Of a stretch of 18,500 nt of DNA, positions 8,167-15,418 are shown one piece after another. Made by a program: the position numbers and the translations under genes. This stretch comes from Nitrospirota bacterium (lineage in GTDB: Bacteria; Nitrospirota; Nitrospiria; Nitrospirales; Nitrospiraceae), in the NCBI GenBank assembly GCA_016222925.1, contig JACRQB010000148.1:1-18500 (forward strand), in the 5' to 3' direction. How positions within the stretch are numbered: the stretch's first letter is position 1; each line of letters starts with the position of its first letter. The notes under the pieces were generated by a model. That model was not told where the DNA came from. It made no database searches and saw only the letters and a program-made list of their open reading frames with translations.

Positions 8167-8472
8167 ATGACCATTCCCATCTCGTACTACCTCATCTTGA
8201 GTGCCATCGTCTTCTTGACAGGCGTGGTGGGTGTGCTCATCCGGCGCAATATCATTGCCATTCTGCTGTCCGTTGAGCTGATGCTGAACGCGACCAACAT
8301 TAACTTCGTCGCGTTCTCTGACCATCTGCAGGATCTCGGCGGTCAAGTGTTCGTCTTTTTTGCCTTAACGGTGGCCGCTGCGGAGGTTGCCGTCGGACTC
8401 GCGATTATCATCGCTCTGCACCGATCAAAATCCACGATCAATGTCGAAGAATTCAACCTATTGAAATGGTAA
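8167..8472 (+). CDS. nuoK: NADH-quinone oxidoreductase subunit K
   Basis: NuoK is a three-helix membrane subunit related to MrpC and contributes to the proton pathway near the arm junction. The 101 residues match the family length. Glu37 (in SVELMLNATN) and Glu73 (in AAAEVAVGLAI) correspond to the two conserved membrane glutamates known in E. coli at about 36 and 72. The C-terminus (VEEFNLLKW) is typical. The start ATG at 8167 has only a weak upstream purine stretch and lies 26 bp after nuoJ, so translational coupling is likely. Confidence 0.96.
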   Translation: MTIPISYYLILSAIVFLTGVVGVLIRRNIIAILLSVELMLNATNINFVAFSDHLQDLGGQVFVFFALTVAAAEVAVGLAIIIALHRSKSTINVEEFNLLKW

Positions 8473-8486
8473 AGGAGCCGTCTCTC

Positions 8487-8561
8487 ATGAATCGTGACAC
8501 GTCGTGTATGGGAAATGTCGGCGCTTTCTGCCCGATCGCTCATTTTCTTCTTCACGAGTAA
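8487..8561 (+). CDS. Possible 24-residue leader ORF in the nuoK-nuoL spacer
   Basis: A short frame runs from ATG 8487 to TAA 8561 (24 residues, starting MNRDTSCMGN). It has the best-looking ribosome binding site of the area: AAAGGAG at 8471-8477, 9 nt before the ATG. nuoL itself, 23 bp further on, has only GAGG at 8570-8573 with a spacer of about 11 nt. Translation of this frame could deliver ribosomes to nuoL. I recognise no similarity to any known peptide. The 112-bp spacer may simply be an eroded former start region of nuoL, because the nuoL frame stays open back to GTG 8504. Confidence 0.25.
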   Translation: MNRDTSCMGNVGAFCPIAHFLLHE

Positions 8562-8584
8562 CGAACGACGAGGCGCGATTTCTG

Positions 8585-10480
8585 ATGCTGTACGCTCTTA
8601 TCCCACTCCTTCCGCTGACCGCCTTTTTGATTCTTGGCTTGGCTGGCCGGCACATCAACACCCGTGCTCACCTTGTTGCAGTTCCAGCGGTTATGTTGTC
8701 GCTCGCCTTGTCGGTAGGGGCATTTTTAGAAGTGGTTTCCGGCTCCGTCATTTCGCTTCCGCTCTATACCTGGCTGACATCCGGAACTCTGGACATTCAC
8801 ATCGGTCTTCATATCGACCGACTCACCGCCGTGATGCTCCTGTTGGTCACCGGTGTCAGTTCGCTCGTCCACGTCTATACCATCGGTTACATGCATAGCG
8901 AGCCAGGCTATGCCCGTTTCTTCAGCTACATCGCCCTGTTCACCTTCTCCATGTTGATGTTGGTGCTGGCTGATAACCTGCTGCAGCTCTTCGTGTTCTG
9001 GGAAGCCGTCGGACTATGCTCCTATTTGTTGATCGGGCACTGGTACGAACGTGCCGCCGCCTGTGCGGCTGCCACCAAGGCGTTCCTCGTGAATCGCGTG
9101 GGCGATTTTGGGTTCATGCTGGGCCTTCTGCTTGTCTGGTACAGCTTTGGGTCGCTGAACTACCTCGACATCTTTCCTGCCCTCCATGAAGCGACTGATG
9201 TGACGATGAACCTCCTCGGTCCTTTCGGTGGAACATGGGAGGTTTCCGTCTTCACCCTTATCGGACTTCTGCTGTTCACCGGCGCAGTGGGAAAATCGGC
9301 GCAAGTTCCGCTCCACGTCTGGCTGCCGGATGCGATGGAAGGACCGACACCGATTTCGGCGCTCATTCACGCCGCCACGATGGTCACCGCCGGAGTCTTC
9401 ATGGTGGCGCGTCTCGCCCCGATCTATAACCTTTCACCAACCGCGATGAGCGTGGTCGCGATTACAGGCGCCGCGACGATGGTCCTCGGCGCCACGATCG
9501 CGTTGACTCAAACCGACATCAAGCGTGTCGTCGCATATTCGACGGTCAGTCAGCTCGGGTACATGATCATGGCGTGCGGGCTCGGCGCCTATGCCTCCGG
9601 CATGTACCACCTACTCACGCATGGCGCGTTCAAGGCCTTGCTGTTTTTAGGCTGCGGCTCCGTGATTATTGCCCTGCACCATGAGCAAGATATGAGGCAC
9701 ATGGGAGGCCTCAAAGACAAGTTACCGATTACCTACTGGACGTTTGTAGTGGGCTCGCTGGCGCTTGCCGGCTTTCCTCTGACGGCCGGCTTCTTCAGTA
9801 AGGATGACATCCTCGTGTCCGCCTGGTCGTCCGGCGACCTTGGCCGGATCCTGACGCTCGTTGGTCTGCTGACGGCTCTCCTGACCGCCTTTTACAGCTT
9901 CAGGCTTGTGTTCGTGACCTTCTGGGGAACGTCCCATGTTGATCCACACTATGCGGAGCACCTCCACGAACCCTCACGGACAATCACGACACCGCTCATC
10001 ATTCTCGCAGTTTTGAGTATTCTGACTGGTTATCTCGGCATCCCATCGTTCCTAGAACCCATTTTTTCAACCGGGGGTGAGCCCGCCGTCCCTCATGGCT
10101 TGGATGGGCTCATGATTATGGCAGCGGCGACCGCGATGGGCCTGATCGGCATTGCCGCCGCCTATTATGTGTATGTCCTCAACCCTGATCTTCCGGAACG
10201 CTTGGCGCGACAGTGGGACAGCCTCTATCGGGGCTCGCTGAACAAATGGTATGTCGATGAGGCCTACGATTGCCTATTCGTACGACCAACCCTTGCGGCA
10301 GCTTCCAAACTCTGGAAGCATGTTGATGTCCACGTGATCGATGGAACCGTCAACGGTATCGCACACGCCATCACATGGGGGGGATGGCTGTTGCGGCTGG
10401 TCCAGAGCGGGCAGACCCAGCACTATGCCTTGGCCATGGCGGTGGGGATCGTCGTGTTAACGGCGTATCTCCTTCTTTGA
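8585..10480 (+). CDS. nuoL: NADH-quinone oxidoreductase subunit L (antiporter-like, lateral helix)
   Basis: NuoL is the distal proton-pumping subunit of the membrane arm, homologous to MrpA. The 631 residues fit the family. Key residues are present: Glu140 in VFWEAVGLCSYLLIG and Lys237 in TGAVGKSAQVPLHVWLPDA, matching the conserved TM5 glutamate and TM7 lysine. The later histidine- and lysine-bearing helices (HAATMVTAGVFMVAR, TDIKRVVAYSTVSQLGYM, HLLTHGAFKALLFL) are also present. The C-terminal third carries the long amphipathic lateral helix region (about 540-600) and a final hydrophobic anchor. ATG 8585 is chosen because it gives the normal MLYALIPLLPL start; upstream in-frame codons from 8504 encode a basic, non-family extension. 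The gene appears intact. Confidence 0.95.
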   Translation: MLYALIPLLPLTAFLILGLAGRHINTRAHLVAVPAVMLSLALSVGAFLEVVSGSVISLPLYTWLTSGTLDIHIGLHIDRLTAVMLLLVTGVSSLVHVYTIGYMHSEPGYARFFSYIALFTFSMLMLVLADNLLQLFVFWEAVGLCSYLLIGHWYERAAACAAATKAFLVNRVGDFGFMLGLLLVWYSFGSLNYLDIFPALHEATDVTMNLLGPFGGTWEVSVFTLIGLLLFTGAVGKSAQVPLHVWLPDAMEGPTPISALIHAATMVTAGVFMVARLAPIYNLSPTAMSVVAITGAATMVLGATIALTQTDIKRVVAYSTVSQLGYMIMACGLGAYASGMYHLLTHGAFKALLFLGCGSVIIALHHEQDMRHMGGLKDKLPITYWTFVVGSLALAGFPLTAGFFSKDDILVSAWSSGDLGRILTLVGLLTALLTAFYSFRLVFVTFWGTSHVDPHYAEHLHEPSRTITTPLIILAVLSILTGYLGIPSFLEPIFSTGGEPAVPHGLDGLMIMAAATAMGLIGIAAAYYVYVLNPDLPERLARQWDSLYRGSLNKWYVDEAYDCLFVRPTLAAASKLWKHVDVHVIDGTVNGIAHAITWGGWLLRLVQSGQTQHYALAMAVGIVVLTAYLLL

Positions 10481-10514
10481 GAGATACAGGATAAATAGCG
10501 AGATTGACGTTACC

Positions 10515-10574
10515 ATGACTAATTTCACACATTGCCGTTTACGTGTGGCATCACTGCTGTTGGAGTCCCGATGA
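10515..10574 (+). CDS. Possible 19-residue ORF overlapping the nuoM start
   Basis: ATG 10515 opens a 19-residue frame (MTNFTHCRLRVASLLLESR) whose TGA overlaps the nuoM start codon as ATGA at 10571-10574. That arrangement is typical of translational coupling. Its ribosome binding site is weak. nuoM has its own GGAG at 10562-10565, 5 nt before its ATG, so the small frame is not required. It has no recognised similarity and may be chance. Confidence 0.2.
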   Translation: MTNFTHCRLRVASLLLESR

Positions 10575-12145
10575 CCGGCTTTCCCTGGCTCACATTACTG
10601 ATCATCCTCCCGTTGGCCGGGGCCATGGCGGTCTTTGCGGTGAAGGAAAGCACCGTCAGGCTCACGGCCCTCGCTGTGGCCGTGGCCGATCTCCTGATCT
10701 CACTCCCTCTCTGGTGGCTGTTCGATGCCGCTTCCGGTGACATGCAGTTCGTTGAATCGGCGCGGTGGATCCCGTCGCTGTCCATCAACTACCGGCTTGG
10801 CCTCGATGGAATCAGCCTCCCGCTCGTTCTCATGACGACGGTCCTGATGCCGCTCTGCATCTTGATCTCCTGGCACTCCATTGAGAGAAGGATTCAAAGT
10901 TTCATGGCCATGCTGCTGATCATGGAAAGCGCCATGATCGGGGTATTCTGTGCTCTTGATTTCGTACTATTTTATGTGTTTTGGGAAGCGATGTTGATCC
11001 CGATGTACCTGTTGATCGGGATCTGGGGCGGACCGAATCGCCTCTACGCCGCGATCAAATTCTTGCTCTATACCCTCGCCGGCAGCGTTTTGCTGTTGGT
11101 CGCGATCTTGGTCTTGTACTTCCAGGGCGGCCATACGTTCGACATTCTTCAATTGAGTCAAGGCACCTATTCCACGTCGTTGCAATTCTGGCTCTTCCTC
11201 GCGTTCTTCGCCGCATTCGCCGTCAAGGTTCCTATGTTCCCGTTCCATACTTGGCTGCCTGACGCGCACGTGGAAGCACCCACGGCCGGCAGCGTGATCC
11301 TCGCCAGCGTACTGCTCAAGATGGGCACCTACGGGTTCCTACGCTTCAGCCTTCCCATGTTGCCGGAGGCCTCACAGCTGTTCACTCCGTTCATGGTGGG
11401 CCTTTCAATTGTGGCGATCATCTACGGAGCCTATATGGCGCTGGCGCAAGCCGATCTTAAAAAGCTCATTGCCTATTCAAGTGTGAGTCATATGGGGTTC
11501 GTGACTCTCGGCCTCTTTATGTTTAATATTCAGGGAATCGAAGGCGCCGTCATGCAGATGGTGAACCACGGCATCACCACCGGTGGACTCTTTCTCTGCG
11601 TCGGAATGATTTATGAACGCACCCATAGCCGACAAATCGCCGATAATGTCGGCCTCACGAAGCCGATGCCGCGGTATGCGACGTTCCTGGTCATTTTCGC
11701 ATTATCTTCATTGGGACTGCCCGGCACGAACAGTTTCGTCGGGGAGTTTATGATTCTTGCTGGCACCTTCCTCTGGAGCAAGATCGCCACGACCTGTGCA
11801 TTATTGGGAATTATCTTGGCGGCAGCCTACTTGCTCTGGATGGTTCAACGTGTCGCCTTCGGCGTCCCCGATCCGCATATCCTTCCGAAGCTTCGCGATG
11901 TGAACCTGCGTGAGATGATTACCGTGGTGCCGCTGAGGGCCGACCATGATGACCTTCTCGTCGGCAGACCTCTTCCTTATCCTCCCAGAATTGCTGATCG
12001 TCGCCGCAGCCTGCATCATACTCGTGCTCGATCCGGTGCTGCGGGCATCCGACAGAGACGGTTTGGTCTGGCTAAGCCTGGGAACACTTGCCGTGTGCAT
12101 GGGCTTGACGGCGTCCCAGATACAGGCTCCCGCCACAATCTTTAG
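10571..12145 (+). CDS. nuoM: NADH-quinone oxidoreductase subunit M, C-terminus replaced out of frame
   Basis: NuoM is the middle antiporter-like pump of the membrane arm. Residues 1-455 are normal, with Glu139 (YVFWEAMLIPMYLLIG), Lys219 (FAVKVPMFPFHTWLPDAHVEAPT) and the later blocks ADLKKLIAYSSVSHMGFV and NHGITTGGLFLCVGM. After REMITVVPL (ending about 11935), family members continue with one more membrane segment and a short tail, roughly 40 residues. Here they are replaced by 69 basic, Pro/Arg-rich residues that overlap nuoN by 200 bp in another frame and look like read-through of nuoN sequence. The likely nuoN ribosome binding site (GAGGG, 11935-11939) directly abuts the break, so about 100-150 bp seems to be missing. 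The upstream limit of the frame is 10532, but ATG 10571 has the ribosome binding site and the expected N-terminus. Confidence 0.85.
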   Translation: MTGFPWLTLLIILPLAGAMAVFAVKESTVRLTALAVAVADLLISLPLWWLFDAASGDMQFVESARWIPSLSINYRLGLDGISLPLVLMTTVLMPLCILISWHSIERRIQSFMAMLLIMESAMIGVFCALDFVLFYVFWEAMLIPMYLLIGIWGGPNRLYAAIKFLLYTLAGSVLLLVAILVLYFQGGHTFDILQLSQGTYSTSLQFWLFLAFFAAFAVKVPMFPFHTWLPDAHVEAPTAGSVILASVLLKMGTYGFLRFSLPMLPEASQLFTPFMVGLSIVAIIYGAYMALAQADLKKLIAYSSVSHMGFVTLGLFMFNIQGIEGAVMQMVNHGITTGGLFLCVGMIYERTHSRQIADNVGLTKPMPRYATFLVIFALSSLGLPGTNSFVGEFMILAGTFLWSKIATTCALLGIILAAAYLLWMVQRVAFGVPDPHILPKLRDVNLREMITVVPLRADHDDLLVGRPLPYPPRIADRRRSLHHTRARSGAAGIRQRRFGLAKPGNTCRVHGLDGVPDTGSRHNL

Positions 12146-13263
12146 CGGACTCGTCGTCATTGATGCGTACGGAGCCTTTTGGAAGCTGCTCCTCTACTTC
12201 GTCACCGGCCTGACCATTCTCCTTTCTCATTCCTACTTGAAGGAAGAGCGGCTGTACTTCGGCGAATATTACGGCTTCGTCCTGCTCGCTCTCTCCGGAA
12301 TGATGGTCATGGTCTCGTCGGCCGATTTATTGACACTCTACCTGGGCACCGAGCTGATGTCCCTCTCGCTGTACGTCATGGCGGGCCTGAAGCGATCGGA
12401 ACCTCGCTCTTTGGAAGCCTCGGCCAAGTACTTTGTGCTGGGAGCGTTCTCATCCGGAATCCTCCTCTACGGACATGTGGACGCCGGATGTCTATCAAGG
12501 CGCCCCCACCTCCGTCACCGCCTTCATGGCGGTCGCATCCAAAGCCGCAAGCTTCGGCGCATTCCTCAGAGTGTTCATGGAAGGGCTCGGTGGCCTGAAA
12601 GCCAACTGGTCTGCGATGTTTCTCCTGCTTTGCCTCGCCACCCTGATCTTGGGAAATATTCTCGCACTGGTGCAGACGAATGTGAAACGCATGCTGGCCT
12701 ACTCGAGCATTGCCCATGCCGGCTACGCGCTGATCGGCGTGGTCGCAACCGGACACATGGGGAACTCGTCCGGTATCGCCAGCGTGCTGCTCTATCTTTC
12801 GCTCTACGCATTCATGACGTTCGGCGCGTTCGCCATCGTCGCCATGCTTCGCAAGGGCGGGATCGAAGGAGAGGACATCGAAGATTTCACCGGACTCGCC
12901 AAACGGCATCCTGTGGCTGCACTGCTCATGTTGATCTTTATGGTTTCACTGGCGGGCATTCCTCCGACTGCAGGGTTTATCGGAAAACTGTATGTCTTTA
13001 TGTCGGCGGTGGAAGCCGGCCTGCCGTGGCTGGCTGCCGTAGCGCTCATCTTTGCCGTCATCTCGGCCTATTACTACCTCCGACTGGTGATGGTCATGTA
13101 CATGCGCGAGCCGAGTGACCTGTCGAGTACGAGCCCTCGGATGGTCATGTCACCGGCTCTCTCCATCGTGCTGGCCTGCGCGGTGGCCGGGGTGGTGATC
13201 TTTGGGATCTATCCCAACCCACTCGTGAACTTCGCCATGCAAGCGGTATCGGCGCTCAAGTAA
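11946..13263 (+). pseudogene. nuoN: NADH-quinone oxidoreductase subunit N, internal deletion with frameshift
   Basis: NuoN is the third antiporter-like pump of complex I, next to NuoK. Two well-conserved parts lie in different frames. The first is 11946 to about 12473 (176 residues), including Glu136 in LYLGTELMSLSLYVMAGL and ending KYFVLGAFSSGILLYG. The second runs from about 12475 to 13263 (about 262 residues), starting MWTPDVYQGAPTSVTAF and including VQTNVKRMLAYSSIAHAGYAL. In E. coli NuoN about 50 residues separate these blocks, including the TM7 lysine required for pumping; here they are absent. Downstream of the break the first frame runs on as non-family sequence to 13118. Apart from the break, neither part carries stops or decay, so this is either a very recent deletion or an assembly error. 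ATG 11949 is an alternative start. Confidence 0.85.
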
Positions 13264-13287
13264 GACCGTCGTGGTTTGCCGATCCGC

Positions 13288-14145
13288 ATGCGGAGCATCA
13301 TGACCATCCTCCGCTTTCTGATCGAGACGTTGAACACATTCTTGCGCCAGGGCTGCCCGAGCCTGGCGGCGGCCTTGGCCTTTTTCTCGTTGCTCTCGCT
13401 CTTTCCTCTCGTCTTTCTTCTCCTGTATGGGATCAGCTTCCTGGTCAGCCAAAACATCATCGGCGAGCAGTTCATCCTGAGCTTCCTGAAAGGCTTTCTG
13501 CCTTCATTGGGTGAGCGATTGGCTGAAGAACTCCATCGGATCGGCGTATTAGAAGGTGTGCGCTGGCTGGTATTTCTGTCGTTCTTCTGGTTTGGAGGGC
13601 TCGTCTTTTACGAGCTCGACTACGCACTGAACGTGGTATTTGAAAGCACCCAAAAGCGTCACCCGTTGATTTCTACCGCGATCTCCATCGCCCTGCTGAG
13701 TTCGACAGGACTTCTATTGTTCCTCTCCTATGTCGCCACGCAAACCATCACTTTTTTGACGGCCTATGCCCCGAAGCTGTGGGGGCTCGATCTCGTCGCC
13801 CTTGCCGCCCATGATGTTCATCTCACATACACGCTCCCCTTTTCCCTGGCATTCCTGACGGTGAGCCTGTTGTACCGCCTGGTGCCTCGCCGCCGACCCC
13901 GGTGGAGCCACGCCATGGCAGGTGCGCTAACGTTCGGCCTGCTCTGGGTTTCGGCAAAGTTGCTGTTCGTCAGCTACAGCGACTATGCCATGGTGTACGC
14001 ACGGCTCTATGGATCGTTACTCGAGGTCGTGCTCTTATTGCTCTGGGTCTATTATTCCGCCGGGCTCTTGCTGTTCGGTGGGATCATCGCCCGCAAGCTA
14101 CAACAGCTCGCTTACTCGTCACAGGTACCCGCTGACAGTGGGTAG
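13288..14145 (+). CDS. YihY/BrkB-family inner-membrane protein
   Basis: The product of about 285 residues belongs to the YihY/BrkB family of integral membrane proteins, which have five or six hydrophobic segments and no settled function. Once called ribonuclease BN, the E. coli member is now considered not to be that nuclease. Family features are the N-terminal GCPSLAAALAFFSLLSLFPL block (the A-L-A-F-x-x-L-x-x-FPL pattern), the central FxWxGGLVFYELDYALNVVFE region, and the C-terminal YSDYAMVYARLYGSLLEVVL followed by LLLWVYYSAGLLLFGG. The start is uncertain: TTG 13276, ATG 13288 or ATG 13300. It begins about 24 bp after nuoN, so it is probably carried on the operon transcript without being part of complex I. 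It is convergent with the next gene. Confidence 0.85.
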   Translation: MRSIMTILRFLIETLNTFLRQGCPSLAAALAFFSLLSLFPLVFLLLYGISFLVSQNIIGEQFILSFLKGFLPSLGERLAEELHRIGVLEGVRWLVFLSFFWFGGLVFYELDYALNVVFESTQKRHPLISTAISIALLSSTGLLLFLSYVATQTITFLTAYAPKLWGLDLVALAAHDVHLTYTLPFSLAFLTVSLLYRLVPRRRPRWSHAMAGALTFGLLWVSAKLLFVSYSDYAMVYARLYGSLLEVVLLLLWVYYSAGLLLFGGIIARKLQQLAYSSQVPADSG

Positions 14146-14158
14146 CCGAGACGGTGGA

Positions 14159-14184
14159 GCGGGATGACCGATAGTGTATCCCGC
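14159..14184. terminator. Possible bidirectional hairpin between convergent genes
   Basis: GCGGGAT (14159-14165) and ATCCCGC (14178-14184) form a perfect 7-bp GC-rich stem over a 12-nt loop. It sits in the 42-bp gap between the convergent YihY-like gene and the M50 protease gene, which fits a shared terminator. There is no clear T-run on either side, so intrinsic termination is not certain. Confidence 0.4.
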
Positions 14185-14187
14185 GAC

Positions 14188-15348
14188 TTAGCGGCTGGAA
14201 GAGCCTCGGAGCTGAAGATAACGCACGATGGCTGAATGGGTGACAAGTCCAACCATTTCTCCGTCCTGCATGACCACTAAGCGACCCCACCCTTCACGGG
14301 CCATACGCTCCAGCGCATGCATCACAGGAATATCCGGCTCGATCACTAAAGATTCTGAACGGGGGCGCATCACCTGCTCGACCCTGCGCCAGGGCCACAG
14401 CGACGGCGGGACGCTCTGAATCTCAACCGTGGTGATGAGTCCCACCAGTCGCCCATCCTCTAACACCGGGAAACCGCCGTAGCCATAGGATTGAAAGTGC
14501 TGATTCACCGCCACATCCAACGTGCAATGCGACGGAATCGAGGTGACCGTCGTCGCCATGACATCCCGAATAGGGACCGTCGCCAGGGCCTGACGCATGA
14601 CCGCTTGACGACGACTCGCCAGGGCTGCGGTAAAGAGAAACATGCCGATGACGACAACCCACCCGCCGTTCGATGCCATCGACGCGGGTAGTCCGCCGCT
14701 CGCGGACCCGTACAGCACGACAAGCCCCGCCAGCCCAAGCATCACTCCAAACCCAAGGCCGACCCCTGCGGCTTGTTTGGTCGCTCGATAAAAATCGTTT
14801 CTCCATGCCCACAGTCCCGCACGTAACATCCGTCCGCCGTCCAGTGGAAAACCTGGAATCATATTGAAGAGTCCGATTTGCATATTAACGAAGCCCAGCA
14901 AGGCCCCAAGCATGATCCACCCCTGGAGACCATGTTGCCGTTGAATCGTCTCCGCCAGCTCCACAAACACAAAACAAAGACCGCCGATCACAAAGCTGAC
15001 CGCCGGCCCGGCCAACGCAATGAGGAATTCAGCGCGGGGTGTGGGGGCTTCCTTCCGCATGTGAGCCACGCCGCCAAAAATAAACAACGTAATCTTTTCA
15101 ATCGGAATGCGGTAGTACAACGCGACGTAAGAATGGCCGAGCTCATGCAAGAGCACGGAGACGAATAATAGGACTGCTGCGAGGCCCCCCATAGCCCAAT
15201 AACGTTCTGGAGTGAGCCCGGGCAAATTGTCCGGCAGATACCCAGTCGAGAGTGACCAGGTGACCAGGAGAAACACCACAAACCATGAAGCATGGACGCG
15301 GATCGGAATTCCCAACGCGCGGCCGATTTCCCAGGAAGGTACCTGCAT
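14188..15348 (-). CDS. Site-2-protease-type (M50) membrane metalloprotease with two CBS domains
   Basis: This 386-residue protein is a predicted intramembrane zinc protease. The zinc motif HELGH is at residues 68-72, inside a hydrophobic segment. The third-ligand motif NMIPGFPLDGGR is at 162-173, with Asp170 as the expected metal ligand. About six membrane segments cover residues 15-240. Two CBS domains follow (about 245-300 and 310-375), which in this subgroup usually bind adenine nucleotides and may gate activity. It resembles the Rip3-like branch, not RseP, because no PDZ domain is present. The start is ATG 15348; GTG 15357 is an in-frame alternative. A -35/-10-like pair lies so close to the start that the mRNA may be leaderless. 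The substrate is not apparent; the gene is divergent from a secreted deacetylase-like gene. Confidence 0.9.
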   Translation of the reverse strand: MQVPSWEIGRALGIPIRVHASWFVVFLLVTWSLSTGYLPDNLPGLTPERYWAMGGLAAVLLFVSVLLHELGHSYVALYYRIPIEKITLFIFGGVAHMRKEAPTPRAEFLIALAGPAVSFVIGGLCFVFVELAETIQRQHGLQGWIMLGALLGFVNMQIGLFNMIPGFPLDGGRMLRAGLWAWRNDFYRATKQAAGVGLGFGVMLGLAGLVVLYGSASGGLPASMASNGGWVVVIGMFLFTAALASRRQAVMRQALATVPIRDVMATTVTSIPSHCTLDVAVNQHFQSYGYGGFPVLEDGRLVGLITTVEIQSVPPSLWPWRRVEQVMRPRSESLVIEPDIPVMHALERMAREGWGRLVVMQDGEMVGLVTHSAIVRYLQLRGSSSR

Positions 15349-15355
15349 TGACAAC

Positions 15356-15385
15356 ACCGTACCAGCGGGATACGCAAAGGGTCAA
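15356..15385 (-). promoter_or_regulatory. Candidate promoter for the M50 protease gene
   Basis: On the minus strand, TTGACC (complement of 15380-15385) is followed after 18 bp by TACGGT (complement of 15356-15361), which ends 7 nt before the ATG at 15348. The -35 is good and the -10 weak. With this spacing transcription would start at or beside the start codon. There is no ribosome binding site. Confidence 0.3.
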
Positions 15386-15405
15386 TTCTTCTCGGCCGGT
15401 TCAGG

Positions 15406-15411
15406 TATACT
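15406..15411 (+). promoter_or_regulatory. Candidate -10 element directly before the deacetylase-like gene
   Basis: TATACT at 15406-15411 is close to the sigma-70 -10 consensus and ends 7 nt before the ATG at 15419. No purine-rich ribosome binding site lies between them, and no convincing -35 is seen 16-18 bp upstream. The layout suggests a leaderless transcript. It shares the 70-bp divergent region with the M50 protease promoter. Confidence 0.4.
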
Positions 15412-15418
15412 AGCCCCT

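Noticed and set aside
8494..8898. 134-codon frame overlapping the start of nuoL
   Set aside because: It is Arg/Ser/His-rich and has no recognisable domain; the overlapping frame encodes clear NuoL sequence.
12179..12598. 139-codon frame inside nuoN
   Set aside because: It lies across conserved NuoN coding sequence in another frame and has no domain features.
12433..13118. Programmed ribosomal frameshift joining the two nuoN frames
   Set aside because: A frameshift alone would not restore the roughly 50 missing residues between GILLYG and MWTPDVYQG, and no slippery run or following stem is evident at 12473.
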